The notes: a model not told the origin generated them from the sequence alone. Numbered from the stretch's first letter, positions 34,089-43,779 are shown. The stretch is 64,000 nucleotides of DNA from Desmodesmus armatus (GCA_007449985.2 VIIQ02000575.1:691001-755000); one strand, 5' to 3'. Translations and numbers: made by a program.

Positions 34089-34490
34089 CAGTTGCAGTGG
34101 TCCGGTTGGTGTGGGGTCACGTCTGTGCCACGTGCTGGTCTCTTGTTCCCAGGCTCGTGTTTTGAACTTTTCTGTTCCCCCAGCAGCAGCACCGGGAGCA
34201 GGTGCCTTGCTTGCCATGGTTGTTCGCTTGTTGGGACAGCGTGTCACTGCATGCTTGGTTGCTCAGCAAGCCCCATGTGCTTCAATGGCCGCGCATTCAG
34301 ACGCTTTATGCCTTGTACATGTTTGCCTGTTGTCTAACCTTGTGTGTTGCAGGTGGTTCGCTGCTCTTGAGAAGGAGGTGGCGCCTTAAGTTGCATTGGA
34401 GGGACATGGTTTGGGTCCCTGAGCTTACATGGTGTGGGCTGGGTCTTTCGGGGATCTCAATGTAACGAACAATGAGTGAGTGAGTGAGTG
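34089..34490 (+). mobile_element. LINE 3' end, subfamily B long form, copy 1
   Basis: About 402 bp from CAGTTGCAGTGGTCCGG to TGTAACGAACAATGAGTGAG with a (TGAG)n tail. It is nearly identical to 34982-35382 and opposite in orientation to the copies at 31.7-33.8 kb. Confidence 0.7.
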
Positions 34491-34981
34491 ACCACCGGGA
34501 TGGCATGGGTGGATCCTTCTGCGGAAGGTCCATCCAAGGCGGTGCGTTTGCGCCGCTGGTGTGCTTGTTTCGGTTGTTGGTAATGGATTAGTTCAATTGT
34601 GTGCCTGGCAGGGCGGGCGGAGCCTCTCGTTGCGCTGCCCGGACTGGCTACTGTCATCGCGTGTTTGGGTGCTGCCTGGCAGGCCGCGCGATGAGCATGT
34701 GTAAGGGCCATTGTATTGTACGTCTGATTTGTTTTACGTTGCAGTAGTTGTTGGCTGTACTCGGTTCCTCAGTGTTGGTCAGTGGCTGGACAGCAGCAGC
34801 AGCAGTCAGCAGCAGTGGTGTGGGGGCAGTTGACCAAGCCCGGGATAGGGCCAGTGACAGGTTTGCGAGCCAGCTGGTAGTCCGCCAGAGGGGGCTTCTG
34901 CTTTTTGCAGCGCTGGAGCTGGTGCTGGAGCTGGAGGAAGGCTTGGCAGCATCAACAGCAGCAGTGTGGAGCAGCAGTGCA
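34491..34981. other. Spacer between two LINE 3' copies
   Basis: No confident feature. It has coding-like composition in places (around 34500-34700) that could be LINE ORF debris, and a low-complexity CAGCAG run near 34790. Confidence 0.3.
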
Positions 34982-35382
34982 CAGTTGCAGTGGTCCGGCT
35001 GGTGCGGGGTCCCGTCTGTGCCACGTGCTGGTCTCTTGTTCCCAGGCTCGTGTTTTGTACTTTTCTGTTCCCCCAGCAGCAGCACCGGGAGCAGGTGCCT
35101 TGCTTGCCATGGTTGTATGCTTGTTGGGACAGCGTGTCACTGCATGCTTGGTTGCTCAGCAGGCCCCATGTGCTTCAATGGCCGCGCATTCAGACGCTTT
35201 ATGCCTTGTACATGTTTGCATGTTGCCTAACCTTGTGTGTTGCAGGTGGTTCGCTGCTCTTGAGAAGGAGGTGGCGCCTTAAGTTGCATTGGAGGGACAT
35301 GGTTTGGGTCCCTGAGCTTACATGGTGTGGGCTGGGTCTTTCGGGGATCTCAATGTAACGAACAATGAGTGAGTGAGTGAGT
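34982..35382 (+). mobile_element. LINE 3' end, subfamily B long form, copy 2
   Basis: Near-identical direct repeat of 34089-34490 with the same 3' end and (TGAG)n tail. Few differences separate the two, so they are recent. Confidence 0.7.
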
Positions 35383-35389
35383 GGGTACA

Positions 35390-35426
35390 GACGCTGTAAC
35401 GAACAATGAGTGAGTGAGTGACGCTG
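35390..35426 (+). mobile_element. Micro-insertion of a LINE tail with 7-bp target duplication
   Basis: The sequence GACGCTG occurs at 35390-35396 and 35420-35426. Between them lie only TAACGAACAATGAG and two or three GAGT units. The same terminal-repeat sequence at 33880-33910 has a single GACGCTG and no insert, giving an empty-site comparison. Confidence 0.75.
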
Positions 35427-35511
35427 TGGGATCAAGTTAGCCCACTCCAGCGACCCAAGCAGGATGCGAACCCGGGTATACCGTGGATTGGGTGCAGATG
35501 GTGAGGCTGCC

Positions 35512-36048
35512 ATGGAGCATGATCACATGCACCCCAACCAGGAGCAGCAGCAGCAGGAGGCTCAGCAGCACGCAGCTTCCAACGCTGCCATGACCCCCAA
35601 CCAGGTGGCAACAGCCATCCAGGCTGGCATCGCCGCCAGCATCACACACCTGCTGCAGCACGCGCCTCTGCCCGTGTCCCCTGCCACCCCGGCCCAGCCC
35701 AAGCCCCGTAACAGGCGGCAAAACAGGCCTCAGCCCCGGCAGCAGCCCCGCCAGCAGCAGCACAACAGGCCACAGCAGCAGCAGCAGCACAGGCCACAGC
35801 CTGCTGGCAGGCAACAGCAACAGCAGCAGCAGCGCCGCCCACCCCGCAACAACAGCGGCGCCCCAAACGGCGCGGCGCCCCGGCAGCAGGCACAGCCGGG
35901 GCGCAGCCCTGCACGCCAGCCACAGCAGCAGCCCCGCCGCCCAGCCAACCCCGGCGCAGGAGCCGGGCTCACAAACGCCAACGCAAACTACAGGCGTACC
36001 GGCAGAGGCGGCAACAACGGCCCACAGGGCCGCCAGCCCTCCCGTTAA
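35512..36048 (+). CDS. PLE ORF1, Gln/Pro/Arg-rich protein
   Basis: Starts at ATG (MEHDHMHPNQEQQQQ) and ends at TAA at 36046-36048. An upstream ATG at 35464 lies inside the terminal-repeat fragment and was not chosen. It has one amphipathic stretch (VATAIQAGIAASITHLLQHA) and then a long low-complexity Gln/Pro/Arg region, suited to RNA binding. The frame used by the reverse transcriptase is open across the last part of this ORF (AHKRQRKLQAYRQRRQQRP), so the two may be one protein split by a missing base, or be joined by frameshifting. Confidence 0.55.
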   Translation: MEHDHMHPNQEQQQQEAQQHAASNAAMTPNQVATAIQAGIAASITHLLQHAPLPVSPATPAQPKPRNRRQNRPQPRQQPRQQQHNRPQQQQQHRPQPAGRQQQQQQQRRPPRNNSGAPNGAAPRQQAQPGRSPARQPQQQPRRPANPGAGAGLTNANANYRRTGRGGNNGPQGRQPSR

Positions 36049-36053
36049 AGGGA

Positions 36054-37895
36054 GTGTTCAACCTCAGCAGCAAACCCTTCAGCGCTGCCGCCCTCAGGAC
36101 CCTCAACCTCGGCCACAAGTTCATACCTACCCCTGGTGCTGACACCCCCAGGGACCGGCTTAACCGCCAAATTGCCAGGTATACAAGGAACATACGGCTG
36201 CGAGCTTGGTTTGACGGCAGGCGCAAGGACAGGGAAAGGAATCCAGCCGCATATGATCTCAAGTATCACGTGCCCAGCTCCACCTGGGAGCCTCCTCATG
36301 TCCCTGATGCTGTTGAGCGTTTTGTTCAGGATGTCACTGCAGCTTTGAACGCTTGCTATGATGTGAGGCCAGTCCTCATGCACACTCACCCTGTGTGTGA
36401 TAATGTGACACCTGATATGCGTCGAGCTTTGTTTGAGCTCCAACATGACCCCGCTATTACTGTCAAGCCCTCTGACAAGAATATGGGTCTGTGCATTCTG
36501 GATCGGTCGTGGTATATTGCAGAGTGCCTGCGGCAGCTAGGGGCTACCTCCACTTATGAAGAGGTGCCAGCTGCTAGCATTCCCGCCCGAGTGCAGGGCC
36601 TGCAAGATGAAGCCCTGCGTTTGACAGAGGCGTATGCCCCATATGTGCCTGGTCATGTGGTGAAATACCTACAGGCAGCGGCCGCATCTGAGTGCACTGT
36701 GCCGTACTTCTACCTTCTGCCGAAGGTGCACAAATTGCCTGCCGTAACACGCGAGCATCTGCACTTGCTGAAAGGCAGGCCCATTGCTGCCTGCCACAGC
36801 TGGGTTACCAATGGTGCCTCTGTGTACTTGGCAGATGTGCTGAATGCCACTTGTCAACAGCTGTTCCCACAGGTCCTGCCTGACAGCAAGACCCTAGTCC
36901 GACTGCTAGAGAGCAGCACAGTCGGCCGTGATGCTTTCCTTGTTACTTTTGACGTTGAAAGCATGTACCCCAGCATTGACAACGCGGGGGCTGTCCCAGC
37001 TTGTGCACATGCAGCAGCACAGTGTGGATATCACGGGGGTATGGTGCATGCTTTGCTAAGCTTTGTCATGGAGCATGGGTACTGCCAATTTGATGGGCGG
37101 TATTACAAGCAGAAACAGGGTACCGTCATGGGCACTCCTGTTGCACCACCCTACAGCAACATATATGTTGCTTCCTGCCTTGAGGCTGTGGCCCAAGCGC
37201 AGTGTGAGCACTGGCCAGCCATTTACAAGCGCTTCATTGATGATGGCTTCTTTGTGTGGGAGGGGGACGAGGCCAGCTTGCTAGCGTTCTTGCAGGTGCT
37301 TAACAGCACCCTGCCCAACATCAAAATCACTTGGCAGTATAGTCAGCACAGCATTGACTACATGGACATAACAGTCACCAAGTGTGAGGGTACTGGTGTC
37401 TCTGTGGGCCTGAAGGTTACAACCTATCAGAAGCCCCACAACCAGTACATGTATATCCCCTATTTCTCCTTCCACAGGAGGGGTGTGTTCAAAGGTTTCA
37501 TCAAAGCCGAGCTACAGCGTTATGCTGTCACCAACACCCTCCCAGCTGATTTTGATCGCATGAAAGCGCTGTTTATGCAGCGCCTTGTTGATCGGGGATA
37601 TCCTGTCAGCCAGCTGAAAAAGTGGTTTGCAGCAGTGGATCATGCATGTCGTGTTCGCCTGTTGCACTCCACCACCGGCCCCACGCCCAAGGCTGGGATG
37701 CCCCCTGTGCTGGTCCTGCCAAATGGGCAGTTTGAAATGACTGCACAAGTTGCAGCAGTGCTAAATCGTGTATATGCAGCTCACAAGCATGAGGCAGATG
37801 TTGCTTCCATCTTTGGTGGCACTGGCGCCAAGCTGATCGTTGCATACACCAAGAATCGCTCCATTGGAGCGCGCCTGATCAGGGCACGGCACTGA
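36054..37895 (+). CDS. PLE reverse transcriptase
   Basis: 613 codons from 36054. The true start is probably upstream, since the frame is open before it. It begins FNLSSKPFSAAALRTLNLG, the PLE N-terminal signature. RT motifs in order are ITVKPSDKNMGL; YFYLLPKVHKLP with GRPIAACHSWV; motif A LVTFDVESMYPSID; motif B QGTVMGTPVAPPYSN; motif C YKRFIDDGFFVWEG with the catalytic Asp pair; then IDYMDITV and TYQKPHNQYMYI. All catalytic residues are present. It copies the element RNA into DNA at the target site. The C-terminus (SIGARLIRARH) stops without the usual GIY-YIG domain. Confidence 0.9.
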   Translation: MFNLSSKPFSAAALRTLNLGHKFIPTPGADTPRDRLNRQIARYTRNIRLRAWFDGRRKDRERNPAAYDLKYHVPSSTWEPPHVPDAVERFVQDVTAALNACYDVRPVLMHTHPVCDNVTPDMRRALFELQHDPAITVKPSDKNMGLCILDRSWYIAECLRQLGATSTYEEVPAASIPARVQGLQDEALRLTEAYAPYVPGHVVKYLQAAAASECTVPYFYLLPKVHKLPAVTREHLHLLKGRPIAACHSWVTNGASVYLADVLNATCQQLFPQVLPDSKTLVRLLESSTVGRDAFLVTFDVESMYPSIDNAGAVPACAHAAAQCGYHGGMVHALLSFVMEHGYCQFDGRYYKQKQGTVMGTPVAPPYSNIYVASCLEAVAQAQCEHWPAIYKRFIDDGFFVWEGDEASLLAFLQVLNSTLPNIKITWQYSQHSIDYMDITVTKCEGTGVSVGLKVTTYQKPHNQYMYIPYFSFHRRGVFKGFIKAELQRYAVTNTLPADFDRMKALFMQRLVDRGYPVSQLKKWFAAVDHACRVRLLHSTTGPTPKAGMPPVLVLPNGQFEMTAQVAAVLNRVYAAHKHEADVASIFGGTGAKLIVAYTKNRSIGARLIRARH

Positions 37896-38044
37896 AACAG
37901 TGTGCTGACTGTCTGAAACTGTGGTTTGCATGCTTTACAGCATATCAGCAGGTGTTGACACCACCACTCCCACACTGACAGTCACTGCACCTGTTACCTC
38001 TTGCATGCCAGTCCTATACTTGCATGCTGCGTGTGTTTTTCGAG

Positions 38045-38091
38045 CTTAGACCTGATGAGCCTTGAAGAAGGCGAAACTAGTCGTCTGTAAG
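38045..38091 (+). ncRNA. Hammerhead ribozyme, plus strand, minimal stem III
   Basis: CTGATGA at 38052-38058; stem II GCCTT/AAGGC (38059-38063 and 38068-38072) with loop GAAG; GAAA at 38073-38076; stem III of A-T and C-G pairs closed by TA; cleavage triplet GTC at 38080-38082. Stem I pairs AGAC (38048-38051) with GTCT (38083-38086) and CTT (38045-38047) with AAG (38089-38091) around a 2-nt bulge. All core bases match the consensus. It lies 150 nt after the reverse transcriptase stop, as in other PLEs. Confidence 0.88.
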
Positions 38092-38172
38092 TTCGTTCAC
38101 TCCACACGCACAATACAATACGCCTGCTGCATGGGTCGCTGGTACTTCCCACATTGTCTGTACAACCACTGC

Positions 38173-38755
38173 GAGGTCGATTCATTCATTCATTGTTCGT
38201 TACATTGAGATCCCCGAAGACCCAGCCCACACCATGTAAGCTCAGGGACCCAAACCATGTCCCTCCAATGCAACTTAAGGCGCCACCTCCTTCTCAAGAG
38301 CAGCGAACCACCTGCAACACACAAGGTTAGGCAACATGCAAACATTTACAAGGCATAAAGCACTCACTCACTCACTCACTCATTGTTCGTTACATTGAGA
38401 TAAAGCGTCGAATATCGAGGCTCTCTCACTCATTGTTCGTTACCAATACCAATTGAGATCCCCGAAAGACCCAGCCCACACCATGTAAGCTCAGGGACCC
38501 AAACCATGTCCCTCCAATGCAACTTAAGGCGCCACCTCCTTCTCAAGAGCAGCGAACCACCTGCAACACACAAGGTTAGGCAACATGCAAACATGTACAA
38601 GGCACTCACTCACTCATTGTTCGTTACATTGAGATCCCCGAAAGACCCAGCCCACACCATGTAAGCTCAGGGACCCAAGGCACTCACTCACACTCATTGT
38701 TCGTTACATTGAGATCCCCGAAAGACCCAGCCCACACCATAAAGCGTCGAGGCTC
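38173..38755 (-). mobile_element. Nested array of LINE 3' ends, subfamily B
   Basis: At least five minus-oriented copies of different lengths share the TGTAACGAACAATGAG end (near 38187, 38380, 38433, 38616 and 38697 on the plus strand) and carry (TGAG)n or (TGAA)n tails. Several start within or just after the body of the previous copy, for example after AAGGCA. Confidence 0.7.
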
Positions 38756-38798
38756 AGCGAGGGACCCAGTCCATTGCTGCTGGACCTACAAGCGGGGC

Positions 38799-39153
38799 AT
38801 GCGCATCATTGCCCTGGGCATGGCGTAAAACTGCTTTGGAGGTTGCCTTGTGAGCTGAAGGTTTGGGTTTCGATTCCCACCCGCAGCAAGGTCTCTCTTT
38901 GGGGCATTGGCAACAATGTCCGGCTTACTGAGTGGCCTGTGTCCCTTGTGGGGCCTCAGTGAGGGGTAGAGGATTTGGGCACTTTGCCTCTACCAAGTGT
39001 CACCCCGTGTGATAATAATGCTTGGAGAGTGTGTCAGGAGGGGTAGACCCCGCCGTCCTTACAGGGCGTGAAGCCAATGGGAGGTAATCCTATGGCGTTA
39101 CTGGGTTAGGAGGGGGCCCTGAAGCATTATCATTATTATTATTATGCGCATCA
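38799..39153 (+). mobile_element. tRNA-derived SINE with 10-bp target duplication
   Basis: The direct repeat ATGCGCATCA flanks a body of about 335 bp (38809-39143). Near the 5' end, GGGTTTCGATTCCCA resembles a tRNA box B, and TGGCGTAAAACTG about 45 nt earlier resembles box A. The body contains CCGTCCTTACAG and CCAATGGGAGG, shared with 19669-19740, and ends in (ATT)n. A pol III head, simple-repeat tail and target duplication together fit a SINE. Confidence 0.65.
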
Positions 39154-40120
39154 GCAGCGCCCCGGTCCTGATATGAGAAAGTTCAGCTGCTCCTAGGATT
39201 GTCGTCTTACAAACACAAGCAGGAATGCAGCATGGCATAGCTTGCCCCTGTACACCTTGTTTGCTCAAGAGGGTTGCACAACAACAGTCACAATCACTCG
39301 TGCAGGGTGCAGCATGGCATGTTATCATCGTGACGTGACGTGCTCTGGGTGTGGACAGCCTTGACAATGGCTACGTAGAACATGGGTGTGATCTGTTGCC
39401 TGTCACATGTTACAAAGCTCTGTGCTGCTTGCTGCTCAACTGCAGGACACGAGCTGAGACTGATAAGGAGTGCAGGAGCCTGAAGGATGGCCGTGAGCAT
39501 TGCTGACGGATGCTGAATGTGGTGGTGGATGCTGTTGTAGTTTTTTTTTGGGGGGGGATTTTGAGGGTAATTGTGTTGTTGGCCCACCCCCCCTGGGTGT
39601 CGACCATCAGCTGTGACGCGTCCAGCATGTTGTGGTGTCTTCTACTGGCACTCACAAGGTTTTCTTAAATGCTTGGAATGTGGTGCCTCTATGCATGGGC
39701 AGGCAAGCCTCCCAGTCTGATTTCAAGTTCGACTGATATTTTGAGTTTGACTGTTTTGCGCAGCATGTTGTTGTCAGCAGCAGGGTGTGGCACGTTCTCA
39801 AGAATTGCTTGGGACCGTCTGAGGCATGTGTGTCTCTATCCCGGGATATGCATGTCTCACGTGCAGGGTTGGTGCAGGGTTGGTGCGGGGCGACAGCTGT
39901 CTAACCCTCTTGTGTCACGGCACAAGAAGGAAGTTGTGCCATTAAATGTTGTCTTGGCACATGGTATGTGGGGTTCACCAACACCATGCAGTTATCGGGT
40001 TGGACTGAGTGACAAGTGAATAACATGATGAAGCTCCGCATGCATTCAGCTGAACGTGCACAAACAGCGGAACAAAAGCCAAAATAGCCGTTCTTTCTTA
40101 AAACAGTGGGCACTGGTCAG
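39154..40120. other. Region without recognised genes
   Basis: It contains a T-run/G-run junction at about 39540-39557. No open frame matches a known family and no repeat copy was found elsewhere in the window. Confidence 0.3.
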
Positions 40121-40870
40121 TCGGCTTTGGCAAGTCGCGACTGTTGCAGTCGACTGGTGACAGTCGCGACTATAGTCAGCCGACTGTCACAGCCCCGGTT
40201 AAGCCATGTACTGTGATATTCACGACTGTAAAAAAGGCTTTAGTCGGCTGTCACAGTCTTGTACATATTTCCGATGGGCAGCAGCGGCACCCCTCACACC
40301 ACACTGTTGCCAACAGCAACATATTATTTGTTGTCATGGCCACGTGGCCTCTGGATAGTCTGTTCAGCGGGTCTCCTTGTGCATCCCACATTGGCTGACC
40401 AGCTGGCACCCTGCTGCTGCCTTTGCTCCCCCACCCATGCAGGTGCCCCTCGCCTCGGCAACAGCAGGTCCAATCCTGGCTGCCCCAGTCCCTGCCAGTT
40501 CAGGGAACAGATAAGTGCTGGGGGAAAGAGTTCCTCGCAACAGCATCCAGCATCTGTATAGCTGTAGATGCCTTGCCGGGGAGGGAAGGTGCCTGGGCAT
40601 GCTATCGGCAAGCTTGCAGCCAGCAGAAACGTATGTTTGTCGGGAATTTGGCACATCAGCTCTCAGTATGTACGCAGCTACTAGCTATTGCAGGCATGGC
40701 AGTAGCAGCTCCGGCAGCATCATTAGGTTGGATAGGGCAGCTGTCCACTCCCCAGTTGGTTCAGGGTGAGAAGGCGCTAGCTAATCACCAAGACACTGGG
40801 AGCGGACGTAGGCTTGGTGCATCTGCTTCCCTGGTTACTTCAGCCTTGCAGGCCAGGCGTGAATGAATTC
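40121..40870 (+). repeat. CAGTCG-rich block and unit A, second locus
   Basis: 40121-40260 is rich in CAGTCG/CGACTG steps, like 16050-16165. GCAGCGGCACCCCTCACAC at about 40278 matches the segment near 15891. Unit A (GCAGCTGTCCACTCCCCAGT, then GGACGTAGGCTTGGTGCA) is at about 40738-40820. Confidence 0.65.
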
Positions 40871-41079
40871 GTCACCTGAACAGGAGATAAACCGCCCTTC
40901 AGCTTAGCACCGCCGCAGCCGCATAGTATATGTGCAGGGCAGCGGGGCACTCACCAGCATCAAGCACACGTACAATTAGGTGTGCAGTGCTTCACTCGCT
41001 GTACAGTGATTGGGAAGGTGCCAACACCAGTGTCACCCTAATAGCAAAGCTGATACGGTAGCAGCAGCACACTTCAACA

Positions 41080-42030
41080 ACAGGCACCATGTGTTGGGGC
41101 TACACTGCTGCTACCCCTCCTTGGGGCCTCCTGGTGACCTGCGCGCAGCAGTCTAAAACACCAGGCGGCAACCATTACGGGAGGGGTGGCAGCAGCAACA
41201 GCCCTCACACTAGAGCACCATGTGTTAGGGCTACACTGCTGCTACCCCTCCTTGGGGCCTCCTGGTGACCTGCGCGCAGCAGTCTAAAACACCAGGCGGC
41301 AACCATTACGGGAGGGGCGGCAGCAGCAACAGCCCTCACACTATAGCACCATGTGTCAGGGCTACACTGCTGCTACCCCTTCTTGGGGCCTCCTGGTGAC
41401 CTGCGCGTAGCAGTCTAAAACACCAGGCGGCAACCATCACGGGAGGGGCGGCAGCAGCAACAGCCCTCACACTAGAGCACCATGTGTCAGGGCTACACTG
41501 CTGATACCCCTCCTTGGGGCCTCCTGGTGACCTGCGCGTAGCAGTCTAAAACACCAGGCGGCAACCATCACGGGAGGGGCGGCAGCAGCAACAGCCCTCA
41601 CACTAGAGCACCATGTGTCAGGGCTACACTGCTGATACCCCTCCTTGGGGCCTCCTGGTGACCTGCGCGTAGCAGTCTAAAACACCAGGCTGCAACCATC
41701 ACGGGAGGGGCGGCAGCAGCAACAGCCCTCACACTAGAGCACCATGTGTCAGGGCTACTCTGCTGCTACCCCTCCTTGGGGCCTCCTGGCCCAGGACCTG
41801 CGGTAGCAGGTCGGACCTGCGCGTAGCAGTCTAAAACACCATGCGGCAACCAATACGGGAGGGGCGGCAGTAGCAACAGCCCTCACACCAGAGCACCATG
41901 TGTCAGGGCTACACTGCTGCTACCCCTCCTTGGGGCCTCCTGGTGACCTGCGCGTAGCAGTCTAAAACACCAGGCGGCAACCATTACGGGAGGGGCAGCA
42001 GCAGTAACGGCCCTCACACTAGAGCACTGT
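41080..42030 (+). repeat. 131-bp minisatellite, about seven copies
   Basis: TACACTGCTG recurs at about 41101, 41232, 41363, 41494 and 41625, a regular 131-bp period, with diverged copies at about 41756 and 41910; the sixth carries a 23-bp insertion. Each unit includes TCCTTGGGGCCTCCTGG, GCAGTCTAAAACACCA and ACGGGAGGGGC. It is related to the three-copy locus at 15.7-16.0 kb. Confidence 0.9.
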
Positions 42031-43224
42031 ACCACCAGCTCCTTCCAGAGTGCAAAATCAGGTTGAGGGCAATCTGGAGAAGGTCAAAGCAGAAATGTTG
42101 CAAGGGGCGTCGAGAGGTTGGCTGTGAGAGGCCCAAGGGTGCAGCACACTTTGAGGCTTCAAGAGCAAGTGACCGCCCACGGAGTGCAGCAGCCACAAGC
42201 GAGTTGGTCAGCATATGGAGAGCATGGCACACCATTATCAAGGCAAGCCGGTCAGATGCGGATCATGATGAAGGGTTCAGAACAAGATGACAGCACGCAG
42301 GCGCAACACTGGTGGAGGTGACGCCCACTGGGTGCAGTCAAAGGCACAGCCAAGAGGGTAGACAGCCGCTGATGGAAGCACTGCAGCAGAAGGTTGTCCC
42401 TCAAAGACAGAGGCAGGAGTCACAAATGCAGGCGGCCGTAGCAGAGTGCAGCAGATGCATCTGAAAACATATGTTGTTTACAGGCTGAGGGCAGGTTCTG
42501 GTATGGAGAGATCAGCAACCGTATTGGTTGATGGAGGAAAGCCAGATGCAGCTGGCGGAGGAAGAGTGCAACACAAGGCTGAAGGCAGGAGGGTCGTATA
42601 CAAATGGTTGAGCCAAGTCAGCAGGAATGGGCAGTGGCAAGCACATCAGAGTGCAGGTGGCAGCAGGATCTCATCGAAAGGGTTGGATGGCAGGTTGAAG
42701 GTGACTCACCTTCTCTTGAAGAGAAGACAGCAAGAGGAGAGGGTAACAATGCTCAGCACCCTGCACCAGGTGGTGGAGAGCAGGGCAGCGGAGGGCGTGG
42801 AGGACTTGCAGACGCATGGAACCAACCCGAATACACTCACGCTTGCAGCCAAGCTTTTGATCAAGGTGTGAGGGGCAAGCGAGGTGTGACACAAGGTCAA
42901 CAACAAGGCATCAGTCATCATCACAGACGCGAAGGCCAGCAGCAGCAAAGGACCCTCGCGGGAGTGGCGGCCGTGCGGCGCAAGATGACGGCCAGAGCAA
43001 GCAGTACTATTGTGGAGACTCAGGAGCAGGCAGGTCAAACAAGCGGACAGGCGCTATGCATTGAGGAAAAGGCGCCGCCCTCGCTGTCATTCATACCTGC
43101 AGGCATCAAGCTTGAAAGCTCATGCCAGTCATCAACTCGTAGGACGGTCTCTACCAATAGACAAAGCAGACAAGGCACACCTGCCTTGGCCCAGATAATT
43201 GGCATCCGCCTCACGAAAATAGAA
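42031..43224. other. Open but unrecognised sequence
   Basis: A plus-strand open frame (42604-43260, Gln/Gly/Arg-rich) ends inside the palindrome below. I know no family for it. Its composition differs from the GC3-rich real exons nearby, so I do not call a gene. Confidence 0.3.
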
Positions 43225-43321
43225 AACATGTTTGTACACCATTACTCCCGATATTACTGATGCTGGGTGCAGGCTGCACCCAGCATCAGTAATATCGGGA
43301 GTAATAGTGTGCAAACATGTT
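43225..43321. repeat. Near-perfect palindrome, about 47-nt arms
   Basis: AACATGTTTGTACACCATTA and the following bases up to GGGTGCAG are mirrored by CTGCACCCAGCATCAGTAAT through GTGCAAACATGTT, with a 1-2 nt centre near 43273. A second pair of short palindromes follows at 43324-43383 (GCTCTTGCGCAAGAGC; CACAGCTGACATG with CATGTCAGCTGTG). Confidence 0.9.
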
Positions 43322-43383
43322 CCGCTCTTGCGCAAGAGCTGTGCATGCACAGCTGACATGGCATGTCAGCTGTGCAAGAGCAT

Positions 43384-43779
43384 GTCTGCATTCCATATTG
43401 GGCATGGGCATGTCCCTTGCTGTTCACACACATATCTTGCACATGCATCAGGGGGACACACTGCAGGTGTGGCCCTGGGCGGTGGGCAGTAGCGCTACTG
43501 CTAGCCAGGTGTTCCTGTCGAGGGCAGGCCCCCAGGTCAAACACCGTTCCAGGGTTTTAGTGGTGCGGCAGCAGCCACGTGGTCCTGTCGAGGGTAGGCC
43601 CCCAGGTCACACACCACAGCTGAGCAGCAGGGTGCAAGCACCATGCGCAATAAGGAATGCAGTCACTTTCTTGATCAGCTTATGTGACTGGACCTCAGGT
43701 TCAGCACTATAACAGCCAGGCGCTGGCAAAAGTTGATGTCTCAGCACGATAACCTCAGCATTTGAAGCAGCAATGTGCA
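43384..43779. other. Spacer between palindromes
   Basis: It contains a local duplication around CCTGTCGAGG and GGCCCCCAGGTCA (near 43515 and 43585). No gene is seen. Confidence 0.4.

Larger units (their letters stand above)
35427..38172 (+). mobile_element. Penelope-like retroelement (PLE)
   Basis: It contains an ORF1 (35512-36048), a reverse transcriptase ORF (36054-37895), a hammerhead ribozyme (38045-38091) and a terminal segment ending GTACAACCAC near 38171. The 5' side starts with an inverted fragment of terminal repeat (35383-35490, interrupted by the micro-insertion). No GIY-YIG endonuclease motif is seen in either ORF. It is either an endonuclease-lacking PLE or a copy that has lost that part. 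Confidence 0.8.

Noticed and set aside
31737..38755. All repeats sharing TGTTCGTTACA as pseudo-LTRs of the Penelope-like element
   Set aside because: They share one end with variable truncation of the other and carry simple-repeat tails, which fits LINE 3' ends. One of them follows a LINE ORF directly.
42446..43260. Gln/Gly-rich plus-strand frames
   Set aside because: They run into a palindrome, lack known domains and do not show the codon bias of the real exons.
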